Origin: Amaranthus tricolor
Taxonomy: Eukaryota > Streptophyta > Magnoliopsida > Caryophyllales > Amaranthaceae
Reading direction: 5' to 3'
Length of the DNA: 64,000 nt
Assembly (NCBI RefSeq): GCF_026212465.1
Contig: NC_080063.1
Coordinates: forward strand, 374,501 to 438,500
Shown here: in pieces, positions 30,641-47,000 of the stretch
How positions within the stretch are numbered: the first letter of the stretch is position 1
How the letters are laid out: every line of letters begins with the position of its first letter
Translations under genes and position numbers: made by a program
The notes under the pieces: generated by a model
What the model was told of the DNA's origin: nothing
The model's database searches: none
The model's input: only the letters and a program-made list of their open reading frames with translations

Positions 30641-33600
30641 ATCGATAAAGAATGAACAAGGATCAATGATCAATGAAGAATGAACGATGAAGAATGAACA
30701 AGGATCAATGGTCAATGACGAATGAACGATGAAGAATGTACAAAGATCAATGATCAAAGAAGAATGAACGATGAAGAATGAACAAGGATCAATGATCAAT
30801 GATGAATGAACGATGAACAATGAACAAGGATCAATGATCAATGAAGAATGAACAAGGATCAATGATCAATGATGAATGAACGATTAACAATGAACAAGGA
30901 TCAATGATCAATTAAGAATGAACGATGAAGAATGAACAAGGATCAATGCTCAATGACGAATAAACGATGATGAATGAACAAGGATCAATGATCAATGAAG
31001 AATAAACGATGAAGAATGAACAAGGATCAATGATCAATGAAGAATGAACGATGAAGATTGAACAAGGATCAATGGTCAATGACGAATGAACGATGAAGAA
31101 TGAACAAGGATCAATGATCAATGAAGAATGAACGATGAAGAATGAACAAGGATCAATGATCAATGAAGAATGAACAAGGATCAATGATCAATGACGAATG
31201 AACGATGAAGAATGAACAAGGATCAATGCTCAATATCGAATGAACGATGAAGAATGAACAAGGATCAATGCTCAATGAAGAATGAACGATGAAGAATGAA
31301 CAAGGATCAATGATCAATGAAGAATGAACGATGAAGAATGAACAAGGATCAATGGTCAATGACGAATGAACGATGAAGAATGAACAAGGATCAATGATCA
31401 ATGAAGAATGAACGATGAAGAATGAACAAGGATCAATGCTCAATATCGAATGAACGATGAAGAATGGACAAGGATCAATGATCAATGAAGGATGAACGAT
31501 GAAGAATGAACAAGGATCAATGATCAATGAACAATGAACGATGAAGAATAAACAAGGATCAATGATCAATGAAGAATGAACGATGAAGAATGAACAAGGA
31601 TCAATGCTCAATATCGAATGAACGATGAAGAATGAACAAGGATCAATGATCAATGAAGAATGAACGATGAAGAATGAACAAGGATCAATGATCAATGAAG
31701 AATGAACGATGAAGAATGAACAAGGATCAATGCTCAATGAAGAATGAACGATGAAGAATGAAAAAGGATCAATGATCAATGAAGAATGAACGATGAAGAA
31801 TGAACAAGGATCAATGATCAATGAAGAATGAACGATGAAGAATGAAAAAGGATCAATGGTCAATGACGAATGAACGATGAAGAATGAACAAGGATCAATG
31901 ATCAATGAAGAATGAACGATGAAGAATGAACAAGGATCAATGATCAATGAAGAATGAACAAGGATCAATGATCATTGACGAATGAACGATGAACAATGAA
32001 AAAGGATCAATGATCAATGAAGAATGAACGATGAAGAATGAACAAGGATCAATGCTCAATGACGAATGAACGATGAAGAATGAACAAGGATCAATGATCA
32101 ATGAAGAATGAACGATGAAGAATGAACAAGGATCAATGATCAATGAAGAATGAACGATGAAGAATGAACAAGGATCAATGATCAATTAAGAATGAACGAT
32201 GAAGAATGAACAAGGATCAATGATCAATGACGAATGAACGATGAAGAATGAAAGAGGAGTAATGGTCAATGACGAATGAACGATGAAGAATGAACAAGGA
32301 TCAATGATCAATGACGAATGAACGATGAAGAATGAAGAAGGGTCAATGATCAATGAAGAATGAACGATGAAGAATGAACAAGGATCAATGATCAATGAAG
32401 AATGAACGATGAAGAATGAACAAGGATCAATGGTCAATGACGAATGAACGATGAAGAATGAACAAGGATCAATGATCAATGAAGAATGAACGATGAATAA
32501 TGAACAAGGATCAATGCCCAATGACGAATGAACGATGAAGAATGAACAAGGATCAATGATCAATGAAGAATGATCTTCATGAACAAGGATCAATGATCAA
32601 TGAAGAATGAACGATGAAGAATGAAAAAGGATCAATGATCAATGAAGAATGAACGATGAAGAATGAACAAGGATCAATGATCAATGAAGAATGAACGATG
32701 AAGAATGAACAAGGATCAATGGTCAATGACGAATGAACGATGAAGAATGAACAAGGATCAATGATCAATGAAGAATGAACGATGAAGAATGAACAAGGAT
32801 CAATGATCAATGAAGAATGAACAAGGATCAATGATCATTGACGAATGAACGATGAACAATGAAAAAGGATCAATGATCAATGAAGAATGAACGATGAAGA
32901 ATGAACAAGGATCAATGCTCAATGACGAATGAACGATGAAGAATGAACAAGGATCAATGATCAATGAAGAATGAACAAGGATCAATGATCAATGAAGAAT
33001 GAACGATGAAGAATGAACAAGGATCAATGATCAATTAAGAATGAACGATGAAGAATGAACAAGGATCAATGATCAATGACGAATGAACGATGAAGAATGA
33101 AAGAGGAGTAATGGTCAATGACGAATGAACGATGAAGAATGAACAAGGATCAATGATCAATGACGAATGAACGATGAAGAATGAAGAAGGGTCAATGATC
33201 AATGAAGAATGAACGATGAAGAATGAACAAGGATCAATGATCAATGAAGAATGAACGATGAAGAATGAACAAGGATCAATGGTCAATGACGAATGAACGA
33301 TGAAGAATGAACAAGGATCAATGATCAATGAAGAATGAACGATGAATAATGAACAAGGATCAATGCCCAATGACGAATGAACGATGAAGAATGAACAAGG
33401 ATCAATGATCAATGAAGAATGATCTTCATGAACAAGGATCAATGATCAATGAAGAATGAACGATGAAGAATGAACAAGGATCAATGATCAATGAAGAATG
33501 AACGATGAAGAATGAACAAGGATCAATGGTCAATGACGAATGAACGATGAAGAATGTACAAAGATCAATGATCAAAGAAGAATGAACAATGAAGAATGAA

Positions 33601-35048
33601 CAAGGATCAATGATCAATGATGAATGAACGATGAACAATGAACAAGGATCAATGATCAATGAAGAATGAACAAGGATCAATGATCAATGATGAATGAACG
33701 ATCAACAATGAACAAGGATCAATGATCAATTAAGAATGAACGATGAAGAATGAACAAGGATCAATGCTCAATGACGAATAAACGATGAAGAATGAACAAG
33801 GATCAATGATCAATGAAGAATAAACGATGAAGAATGAACAAGGATCAATGATCAATGAAGAATGAACGATGAAGATTGAACAAGGATCAATGGTCAATGA
33901 CGAATGAACGATGAAGAATGAACAAGGATCAATGATCAATGAAGAATGAACGATGAAGAATGAACAAGGATCAATGATCAATGAAGAATGAACAAGGATC
34001 AATGATCAATGACGAATGAACGATGAACAATGAACAAGGATCAATGATCAATGAAGAATGAACGATGAAGAATGAACAAGGATCAATGGTCAATGACGAA
34101 TGAACGATGAAGAATGAACAAGGATCAATGATCGATAAAGAATGAACAAGGATCAATGATCAATGAAGAATGAACGATGAAGAATGAACAAGGATCAATG
34201 GTCAATGACGAATGAACGATGAAGAATGTACAAAGATCAATGATCAAAGAAGAATGAACGATGAAGAATGAACAAGGATCAATGATCAATGATCAATGAA
34301 CGATGAACAATGAACAAGGATCAATGATCAATGAAGAATGAACAAGGATCAATGATCAATGATGAATGAACGATTAACAATGAACAAGGATCAATGATCA
34401 ATTAAGAATGAACGATGAAGAATGAACAAGGATCAATGCTCAATGACGAATAAACGATGAAGAATGAACAAGGATCAATGATCAATGAAGAATAAACGAT
34501 GAAGAATGAACAAGGATCAATGATCAATGAAGAATGAACGATGAAGATTGAACAAGGATCAATGGTCAATGACGAATGAACGATGAAGAATGAACAAGGA
34601 TCAATGATCAATGAAGAATGAACGATGAAGAATGAACAAGGATCAATGATCAATGAAGAATGAACAAGGATCAATGATCAATGACGAATGAACGATGAAC
34701 AATGAACAAGGATCAATGATCAATGAAGAATGAACGATGAAGAATGAACAAGGATCAATGCTCAATGACGAATGAACGATGAAGAATGAACAAGGATCAA
34801 TGATCAATGAAGAATGAACGATGAAGAATGAACAAGGATCAATGATCAATGAAGAATGAACGATGAAGAATGAACAAGGATCAATGGTCAATGACGAATG
34901 AACGATGAAGAATGAACAAGGATCAATGATCAATGAAGAATGAACGATGAAGAATGAACAAGGATCAATGCTCAATATCGAATGAACGATGAAGAATGGA
35001 CAAGGATCAATGATCAATGAAGGATGAACGATGAAGAATGAACAAGGA
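30641..35048. repeat. Satellite zone B, right part with 849-bp tandem repeat
   Basis: These are further zone B units. Landmarks at 30635 and 30912 lie 2,739 bp from those at 27896 and 28173. An 849-bp tandem repeat links 32186-32593 to 33035-33442, each copy carrying the inverted motif (32573, 33422), here ending CATGAAC rather than CATGAGC. No non-satellite sequence is present. Confidence 0.8.
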
Positions 35049-38000
35049 TCAATGATCAATGAAGAATGAACAAGGATCAATGATCAATGAACAATGAACG
35101 ATGAAGAATAAACAAGGATCAATGATCAATGAAGAATGAACGATGAAGAATGAACAAGGATCAATGCTCAATATCGAATGAACGATGAAGAATGAACAAG
35201 GATCAATGATCAATGAAGAATGAACGATGAAGAATGAACAAGGATCAATGATCAATGAAGAATGAACGATGAAGAATGAACAAGGATCAATGCTCAATGA
35301 AGAATGAACGATGAAGAATGAATAAGGATCAATGATGAATGACGAATGAACGATGAAGAATGAACAAGGATCAATGATCAATGAAGAATGAACGATGAAC
35401 AATGAACAAGGATCAATGATCAATGAAGAATGAACGATGAACAATGAACAAGGATCAATGATCAATGAAGAATGAACGATGAAGAATGAACAAGGATCAA
35501 TGCTCAATGACGAATGAACGATGAAGAATGAACAAGGATCAATGATCAATGAAGAATGAACGATGAAGAATGAACAAGGATCAATGATCAATGAAGAATG
35601 AACGATGAAGAATGAACAAGGATCAATGATCAATTAAGAATGAACGATGAAGAATGAACAAGGATCAATGATCAATGACGAATGAACGATGAACAATGAA
35701 CAAGGATCAATGATCAATGAAGAATGAACGATGAAGAATGAATAAGGATCAATGATTAATGAAGAATGAACGATGAAGAATGAACAAGGATCAATGTTCA
35801 ATGACGAATGAACGATGAAGAATGAACAAGGATCAATGATCAATGAAGAATAAACGATGAAGAATGAAAAAGGATCAATGATCAATGAAGAATGAACGAT
35901 GAAGAATGCACAAGGATCAATGATCAATAAAGAATGAACGATGAAGAATGAACAAGGATCAATGCTCAATATCGAATGAACGATGAAGAATGAACAAGGA
36001 TCAATGATGAATGACGAATGAACGATGAAGAATGAACAAGGATCAATGATAATTGAAGAATGAACGATGAAGAATGAACAAGGATCAATGGTAAATGACG
36101 AATGAACGATGAAGAATGAACAAGGATCAATGATCGATGAAGAATGAACAAGGATCAATGAACGATAAAGAATGAACAAGGATCAATGATCAATGAAGAA
36201 TGAACGATGAAGAATGAACAAGGATCAATGCTCAAGGACGAATGAACGATGAAGAATGAACAAGGATCAATGATAAATGAAGAATGAACGATGAAGAATA
36301 AACAAGGATCAATGCTCAATGAAGAATGAACGATGAAGAATGAACAAGGATCAATGCTCAATATCGAATGAACGATGAAGAATGAACAAGGATCAATGAT
36401 CAATGAAGAATGAACGATGAAGAATGAACAAGGATCAATGATCAATGAAGAATGAACGATGAAGAATGAACAAGGATCAATGATAATTGAAGAATGAACG
36501 ATGAAGAATGAACAAGGATCAATGGTCAATGACGAATGAACGATGAAGAATGAACAAGGATCAATGATCGATGAAGAATGAACAAGGATCAATGAACGAT
36601 GAAGATTAAACAAGGATCAATGATCAATGAAGAATGAACGATGAAGAATGAACAAGGATCAATGCTCAAGGACGAATGAACGATGAAGAATGAACAAGGA
36701 TCAATGATAAATGAAGAATGAACGATGAAGAATAAACAAGGATCAATGCTCAATGACGAATGAACGATGAAGAATGAAGAAGGATCAATGATCAATGAAG
36801 AATGAACGATGAAGAATGAATAAAGATCAATGATGAATGACGAATGAACGATGAAGAATGAACAAGGATCAATGATCAATGAAGAATAAACGATGAAGAA
36901 TGAACAAGCATTAATGGTCAATGACGAATGAACGATGAAGAATGAACAAGGATCAATGATCAATGAAGAATGAACGATGAAAATGAACAAGGATCAATGG
37001 TCAATGACGAATGAACGATGAAGAATGAACAAGGATTAATGATCAATGAAGAATGAACAAGGATCAATGCTCAATGACGAATGAACGATGAAGAATGAAT
37101 AAGGATCAATGATCAATGAAGAATGAACGATGAAGAATGAACAAGGATCAATGATCAATGAACAATGAACGATGAATAATGAACAAAGATCAATGATCAA
37201 TGAAGAATGAATGATGAAGAATGAACAAGGATTAATGGTCAATGACGAATGAACGATGAAGAATGAACAAGGATCAATGATCAATGACGAATGAACGATG
37301 AAGAATGAACAAGGATCAATGATCAATGAAGAATGAACGATGAAGAATAAACAAGGATCAATGATCAATGAAGAATGAACGATGAAGAATGAACAAGGAT
37401 TAATGGTCAATGACGAATGAACGATGAAGAATGAACAAGGATCAATGATCAATATCGAATGAACGATGAAGAATGAACAAGGATCAATGATCAATGAAGA
37501 ATCAACGATAAAGAATGAACAAGGATCAATGCTCAATATCGAATGAACGATGAAGAATGAACAAGGATCAATGATCAATGAAGAATCAACGATGAAGAAT
37601 GAACAAGGATCAATGATCAATGAAGAATGAACGACGAAGAATGAATAAGGATCAATGATCAATGACGAATGAACGATGAAGAATGAACAAGGATTAATGA
37701 TCAATGACGAATGAACGATGAAGAATGAACAAGGATTAATGATCAATGAAGAATGAACGATGAAGAATGAACAAGGATTAATGGTCAATGACGAATGAAC
37801 GATGAAGAACGAACAAGGAACAATGATCAATGACGAATGAACGATGAAGAATGAACATGGATCAATGATCAATGAAGAATGAACGATGAAGAATGAACAA
37901 AGATCAATGATCAATGACGAATGAACGATGAAGAATGAACAAGGATCAATGATCAATCAAGAATGAACGATGAAGAATGAACAAGGATTAATGGTCAATG

Positions 38001-41000
38001 ACAAATGAACGATGAAGAATGAACAAGGATCAATGCTCAATGAAGAATGAACGATGAAGAATGAACAAGGATCAATGATCAATGAAGAATGAACGATGAA
38101 GAATGAACAAGGATCAATGATCAATCAAGAATGAACGATGAAGAATGAACAAGGATTAATGGTCAATGACAAATGAACGATGAAGAATGAACAAGGATCA
38201 ATGCTCAATGAAGAATGAATGATGAAGAATGAACAAAGATCAATGATCAATATCGAATGAACGATGAAGAATGAACAAGGATCAATGATCAATGAAGAAT
38301 GAACGATGAAGAATGAACAAGGATCAATGCTCAATATCGAATGAACGATGAAGAATGAACAAGGATCAATGATCAATGAAGAATCAACGATGAAGAATGA
38401 ACAAGGATCAATGATCTATGAAGAATGAACGATGAAGAATGAATAACGATCAATAATCAATGACGAATGAACGATGAAGAATGAACAAGGATCAATGATC
38501 AATGAAGAATGAACGATGAAGAATGAACAAGGATTAATGGTCAATGACGAATGAACGATGAAGAATGAACAAGGATCAATGATCGTTGAAGAATGAACAA
38601 GGATCAATGATCAATTACGAATGAACGATGAAGAATGAACAAGGATCAATGATCAATGAAGAATGAACAAGGAGTAATGGTCAATGACGAATGAACGATG
38701 AAGAATGAACAAGGATCAATGATCTATGACGAATGAACGATGAAGAATGAACAAGGATCAATGATCAATGAAGAATGAACGATGAAGAATGAACAAGGAT
38801 CAATGATCAATGAAGAATGAACGATGAAGAATGAACAAGGATCAATGATCAATGACGAATGATCGATGAAGAATGAATAAGGATCAATAATCAATGAAGA
38901 ATGAACGATGAAGAATGAACAAGGATCAATGCTCAATATCGAATGAACGATGAAGAATGAACAAGGATCAATGATCAATGAAGAATGAACGATGAAGAAT
39001 GAACAAGGATCAATGATCAATGAAGAATGAACGATGAAGATGAACAAGGATCAATGGTCAATGACGAATGAACGATGAAGAATGAACAAGGATCAATGAT
39101 CAATGAAGAATTAAAGATGAAGAATGAACAAGGATCAATGCTCAATATCGAATGAACGATGAAGAATGAACAAGGATCAATGATCAATGAAGAATCAACG
39201 ATGAAGAATGAACAAGGATCAATGATCAATGAAAAATGAACGATGAAGAATGAACAAGGATCAATGATCAATGAAGAATGAACGATGAAGAATGAACAAG
39301 GATTAATGGTCAATGACAAATGAACGATGAAGAATGAACAAGGATCAATGCTCAATGAAGAATAAACGATGAAGAATGAACAAGGATCAATGATCAATGA
39401 AGAATGAACGTTGAAGAATGAACAATGATCAATGATCAAAGAAGAATGAACGATGAAGAATGAACAAGGATTAATGGTCAATGACAAATGAACGATGAAG
39501 AATGAACAAGGATCAATGCTCAATGAAGAAGATCAATGATCAATGAAGAATGAACAAGGATCAATGATCAATGAACAATGAACGATGAAGAATAAACAAG
39601 GATCAATGATCAATGAAGAATGAACGATGAAGAATGAACAAGGATCAATGCTCAATATCGAATGAACGATGAAGAATGAACAAGGATCAATGATCAATGA
39701 AGAATGAACGATGAAGAATGAACAAGGATCAATGATCAATGAAGAATGAACGATGAAGAATGAACAAGGATCAATGCTCAATGAAGAATGAACGATGAAG
39801 AATGAACAAGGATCAATGATCAATGAAGAATGAACGATGAAGAATGAACAAGGATCAATGATCAATGAAGAATGAACGATGAAGAATGAACAAGGATCAA
39901 TGGTCAATGACGAATGAACGATGAAGAATGAACAAGGATCAATGATCAATGAAGAATGAACGATGAAGAATGAACAAGGATCAATGATCAATGAAGAATG
40001 AACGATGAAGAATGAACAAGGATCAATGCTCAATGAAGAATGAACGATGAAGAATGAATAAGGATCAATGATGAATGACGAATGAACGATGAAGAATGAA
40101 CAAGGATCAATGATCAATGAAGAATGAACGATGAACAATGAACAAGGATCAATGATCAATGAAGAATGAACGATGAACAATGAACAAGGATCAATGATCA
40201 ATGAAGAATGAACGATGAAGAATGAACAAGGATCAATGCTCAATGACGAATGAACGATGAAGAATGAACAAGGATCAATGATCAATGAAGAATGAACGAT
40301 GAAGAATGAACAAGGATCAATGATCAATGAAGAATGAACGATGAAGAATGAACAAGGATCAATGATCAATTAAGAATGAACGATGAAGAATGAACAAGGA
40401 TAGATGATCAATGACGAATGAACGATGAACAATGAACAAGGATCAATGATCAATGAAGAATGAACGATGAAGAATGAATAAGGATCAATGATTAATGAAG
40501 AATGAACGATGAAGAATGAACAAGGATCAATGTTCAATGACGAATGAACGATGAAAAATGAACAAGGATCAATGATCAATGAAGAATAAACGATGAAGAA
40601 TGAAAAAGGATCAATGATCAATGAAGAATGAACGATGAAGAATGCACAAGGATCAATGATCAATAAAGAATGAACGATGAAGAATGAACAAGGATCAATG
40701 CTCAATATCGAATGAACGATGAAGAATGAACAAGGATCAATGATGAATGACGAATGAACGATGAAGAATGAACAAGGATCAATGATAATTGAAGAATGAA
40801 CGATGAAGAATGAACAAGGATCAATGGTAAATGACGAATGAACGATGAAGAATGAACAAGGATCAATGATCGATGAAGAATGAACAAGGATCAATGAACG
40901 ATGAAGAATGAACAAGGATCAATGATCAATGAAGAATGAACGATGAAGAATGAACAAGGATCAATGCTCAAGGACGAATGAACGATGAAGAATGAACAAG

Positions 41001-44000
41001 GATCAATGATAAATGAAGAATGAACGATGAAGAATAAACAAGGATCAATGCTCAATGAAGAATGAACGATGAAGAATGAACAAGGATCAATGCTCAATAT
41101 CGAATGAACGATGAAGAATGAACAAGGATCAATGATCAATGAAGAATGAACGATGAAGAATGAACAAGGATCAATGATCAATGAAGAATGAACAAGGATC
41201 AATGATAATTGAAGAATGAACGATGAAGAATGAACAAGGATCAATGGTCAATGACGAATGAACGATGAAGAATGAACAAGGATCAATGATCGATGAAGAA
41301 TGAACAAGGATCAATGAACGATGAAGATTAAACAAGGATCAATGATCAATGAAGAATGAACGATGAAGAATGAACAAGGATCAATGCTCAAGGACGAATG
41401 AACGATGAAGAATGAACAAGGATCAATGATAAATGAAGAATGAACGATGAAGAATAAACAAGGATCAATGCTCAATGACGAATGAACGATGAAGAATGAA
41501 CAAGGATCAATGATCAATGAAGAATGAACGATGAAGAATGAATAAAGATCAATGATGAATGACGAATGAACGATGAAGAATGAACAAGGATCAATGATCA
41601 ATGAAGAATAAACGATGAAGAATGAACAAGCATTAATGGTCAATGACGAATGAACGATGAAGAATGAACAAGGATCAATGATCAATGAAGAATGAACGAT
41701 GAAAATGAACAAGGATCAATGGTCAATGACGAATGAACGATGAAGAATGAACAAGGATCAATGATCAATGAAGAATGAACAAGGATCAATGCTCAATGAC
41801 GAATGAACGATGAAGAATGAATAAGGATCAATGATCAATGAAGAATGAACGATGAAGAATGAACAAGGATCAATGATCAATGAAGAATGAACAAGGATCA
41901 ATGATCAATGAACAATGAACGATGAATAATGAACAAAGATCAATGATCAATGAAGAATGAACGATGAAGAATAAACAAGGATCAATGATCAATTACGAAT
42001 GAACGATGAAGAATGAACAAGGATCAATGATCAATGAAGAATGAACGATGAAGAATAAACAAGGATCAATGATCAATGAAGAATGAACGATGAAGAATGA
42101 ACAAGGATTAATGGTCAATGACGAATGAACGATGAAGAATGAACAAGGATCAATGATCAATATCGAATGAACGATGAAGAATGAACAAGGATCAATGATC
42201 AATGAAGAATCAACGATAAAGAATGAACAAGGATCAATAATCAATGAAGAATGAACGACGAAGAATGAATAAGGATCAATGATCAATGACGAATGAACGA
42301 TGAAGAATGAACAAGGATTAATGATCAATGACGAATGAACGATGAAGAATGAACAAGGATTAATGATCAATGAAGAATGAACGATGAAGAATGAACAAGG
42401 ATTAATGGTCAATGACGAATGAACGATGAAGAACGAACAAGGAACAATGATCAATGACGAATGAACGATGAAGAATGAACATGGATCAATGATCAATGAA
42501 GAATGAACGATGAAGAATGAACAAAGATCAATGATCAATGACGAATGAACGATGAAGAATGAACAAGGATCAATGATCAATCAAGAATGAACGATGAAGA
42601 ATGAACAAGGATTAATGGTCAATGACAAATGAACGATGAAGAATGAACAAGGATCAATGCTCAATGAAGAATGAATGATGAAGAATGAACAAAGATCAAT
42701 GATCAATATCGAATGAAAGATGAAGAATGAACAAGGATCAATGATCAATGAAGAATGAACGATGAAGAATGAACAAGGATCAATGCTCAATATCGAATGA
42801 ACGATGAAGAATGAACAAGGATCAATGATCAATGAAGAATCAACGATGAAGAATGAACAAGGATCAATGATCTATGAAGAATGAACGATGAAGAATGAAT
42901 AACGATCAATAATCAATGACGAATGAACGATGAAGAATGAACAAGGATCAATGATCAATGAAGAATGAACGATGAAGAATGAACAAGGATTAATGGTCAA
43001 TGACGAATGAACGATGAAGAATGAACAAGGATCAATGATCAATGAAGAATGAACGATGAAGAATGAACAAGGATCAATGGTCAATGACGAATGAACGATG
43101 AAGAATGAACAAGGATCAATGATCAATGAAGAATGAACGATGAAGAATGAACAAGGATCAATGCTCAATATCGAATGAACGATGAAGAATGGACAAGGAT
43201 CAATGATCAATGAAGGATGAACGATGAAGAATGAACAAGGATCAATGATCAATGAAGAATGAACAAGGATCAATGATCAATGAACAATGAACGATGAAGA
43301 ATAAACAAGGATCAATGATCAATGAAGAATGAACGATGAAGAATGAACAAGGATCAATGCTCAATATCGAATGAACGATGAAGAATGAACAAGGATCAAT
43401 GATCAATGAAGAATGAACGATGAAGAATGAACAAGGATCAATGCTCAATGAAGAATGAACGATGAAGAATGAATAAGGATCAATGATGAATGACGAATGA
43501 ACGATGAAGAATGAACAAGGATCAATGATCAATGAAGAATGAACGATGAACAATGAACAAGGATCAATGATCAATGAAGAATGAACGATGAACAATGAAC
43601 AAGGATCAATGATCAATGAAGAATGAACGATGAAGAATGAACAAGGATCAATGCTCAATGACGAATGAACGATGAAGAATGAACAAGGATCAATGATCAA
43701 TGAAGAATGAACGATGAAGAATGAACAAGGATCAATGATCAATGAAGAATGAACGATGAAGAATGAACAAGGATCAATGATCAATTAAGAATGAACGATG
43801 AAGAATGAACAAGGATCAATGATCAATGACGAATGAACGATGAACAATGAACAAGGATCAATGATCAATGAAGAATGAACGATGAAGAATGAATAAGGAT
43901 CAATGATTAATGAAGAATGAACGATGAAGAATGAACAAGGATCAATGTTCAATGACGAATGAACGATGAAGAATGAACAAGGATCAATGATCAATGAAGA

Positions 44001-47000
44001 ATAAACGATGAAGAATGAAAAAGGATCAATGATCAATGAAGAATGAACGATGAAGAATGCACAAGGATCAATGATCAATAAAGAATGAACGATGAAGAAT
44101 GAACAAGGATCAATGCTCAATATCGAATGAACGATGAAGAATGAACAAGGATCAATGATGAATGACGAATGAACGATGAAGAATGAACAAGGATCAATGA
44201 TAATTGAAGAATGAACGATGAAGAATGAACAAGGATCAATGGTAAATGACGAATGAACGATGAAGAATGAACAAGGATCAATGATCGATGAAGAATGAAC
44301 AAGGATCAATGAACGATGAAGAATGAACAAGGATCAATGATCAATGAAGAATGAACGATGAAGAATGAACAAGGATCAATGCTCAAGGACGAATGAACGA
44401 TGAAGAATGAACAAGGATCAATGATAAATGAAGAATGAACGATGAAGAATAAACAAGGATCAATGCTCAATGAAGAATGAACGATGAAGAATGAACAAGG
44501 ATCAATGCTCAATATCGAATGAACGATGAAGAATGAACAAGGATCAATGATCAATGAAGAATGAACGATGAAGAATGAACAAGGATCAATGATCAATGAA
44601 GAATGAACGATGAAGAATGAACAAGGATCAATGATAATTGAAGAATGAACGATGAAGAATGAACAAGGATCAATGGTCAATGACGAATGAACGATGAAGA
44701 ATGAACAAGGATCAATGATCGATGAAGAATGAACAAGGATCAATGAACGATGAAGATTAAACAAGGATCAATGATCAATGAAGAATGAACGATGAAGAAT
44801 GAACAAGGATCAATGCTCAAGGACGAATGAACGATGAAGAATGAACAAGGATCAATGATCAATGAAGAATGAACGATGAAGAATAAACAAGGATCAATGA
44901 TCAATGAAGAATGAACGATGAAGAATGAACAAGGATTAATGGTCAATGACGAATGAACGATGAAGAATGAACAAGGATCAATGATCAATATCGAATGAAC
45001 GATGAAGAATGAACAAGGATCAATGATCAATGAAGAATCAACGATAAAGAATGAACAAGGATCAATGCTCAATATCGAATGAACGATGAAGAATGAACAA
45101 GGATCAATGATCAATGAAGAATCAACGATGAAGAATGAACAAGGATCAATGATCAATGAAGAATGAACGACGAAGAATGAATAAGGATCAATGATCAATG
45201 ACGAATGAACGATGAAGAATGAACAAGGATTAATGATCAATGACGAATGAACGATGAAGAATGAACAAGGATTAATGATCAATGAAGAATGAACGATGAA
45301 GAATGAACAAGGATTAATGGTCAATGACGAATGAACGATGAAGAACGAACAAGGAACAATGATCAATGACGAATGAACGATGAAGAATGAACATGGATCA
45401 ATAATCAATGAAGAATGAACGATCAAGAATGAACAAAGATCAATGATCAATGACGAATGAACGATGAAGAATGAACAAGGATCAATGATCAATCAAGAAT
45501 GAACGATGAAGAATGAACAAGGATTAATGGTCAATGACAAATGAACGATGAAGAATGAACAAGGATCAATGCTCAATGAAGAATGAACGATGAAGAATGA
45601 ACAAGGATCAATGATCAATGAAGAATGAACGATGAAGAATGAACAAGGATCAATGATCAATCAAGAATGAACGATGAAGAATGAACAAGGATTAATGGTC
45701 AATGACAAATGAACGATGAAGAATGAACAAGGATCAATGCTCAATGAAGAATGAATGATGAAGAATGAACAAAGATCAATGATCAATATCGAATGAACGA
45801 TGAAGAATGAACAAGGATCAATGATCAATGAAGAATGAACGATGAAGAATGAACAAGGATCAATGATCTATGAAGAATGAACGATGAAGAATGAATAACG
45901 ATCAATAATCAATGACGAATGAACGATGAAGAATGAACAAGGATCAATGATCAATGAAGAATGAACGATGAAGAATGAACAAGGATTAATGGTCAATGAC
46001 GAATGAACGATGAAGAATGAACAAGGATCAATGATCGTTGAAGAATGAACAAGGATCAATGATCAATTACGAATGAACGATGAAGAATGAACAAGGATCA
46101 ATGATCAATGAAGAATGAACAAGGAGTAATGGTCAATGACGAATGAACGATGAAGAATGAACAAGGATCAATGATCTATGACGAATGAACGATGAAGAAT
46201 GAACAAGGATCAATGATCAATGAAGAATGAACGATGAAGAATGAACAAGGATCAATGATCAATGAAGAATGAACGATGAAGAATGAACAAGGATCAATGA
46301 TCAATGACGAATGATCGATGAAGAATGAATAAGGATCAATAATCAATGAAGAATGAACGATGAAGAATGAACAAGGATCAATGCTCAATATCGAATGAAC
46401 GATGAAGAATGAACAAGGATCAATGATCAATGAAGAATGAACGATGAAGAATGAACAAGGATCAATGATCAATGAAGAATGAACGATGAAGATGAACAAG
46501 GATCAATGGTCAATGACGAATGAACGATGAAGAATGAACAAGGATCAATGATCAATGAAGAATTAAAGATGAAGAATGAACAAGGATCAATGCTCAATAT
46601 CGAATGAACGATGAAGAATGAACAAGGATCAATGATCAATGAAGAATCAACGATGAAGAATGAACAAGGATCAATGATCAATGAAGAATGAACGATGAAG
46701 AATGAACAAGGATCAATGATCAATGAAGAATGAACGATGAAGAATGAACAAGGATTAATGGTCAATGACAAATGAACGATGAAGAATGAACAAGGATCAA
46801 TGCTCAATGAAGAATAAACGATGAAGAATGAACAAGGATCAATGATCAATGAAGAATGAACGTTGAAGAATGAACAATGATCAATGATCAAAGAAGAATG
46901 AACGATGAAGAATGAACAAGGATTAATGGTCAATGACAAATGAACGATGAAGAATGAACAAGGATCAATGCTCAATGAAGAAGATCAATGATCAATGAAG

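Noticed and set aside
35966..36151. Second minus-strand frame type with repeat HRSLILVHSSSF (also near 40702, 44117, 56105, 58336)
   Set aside because: This is the same satellite read in another frame where local variants remove the stop. No sign of a gene.
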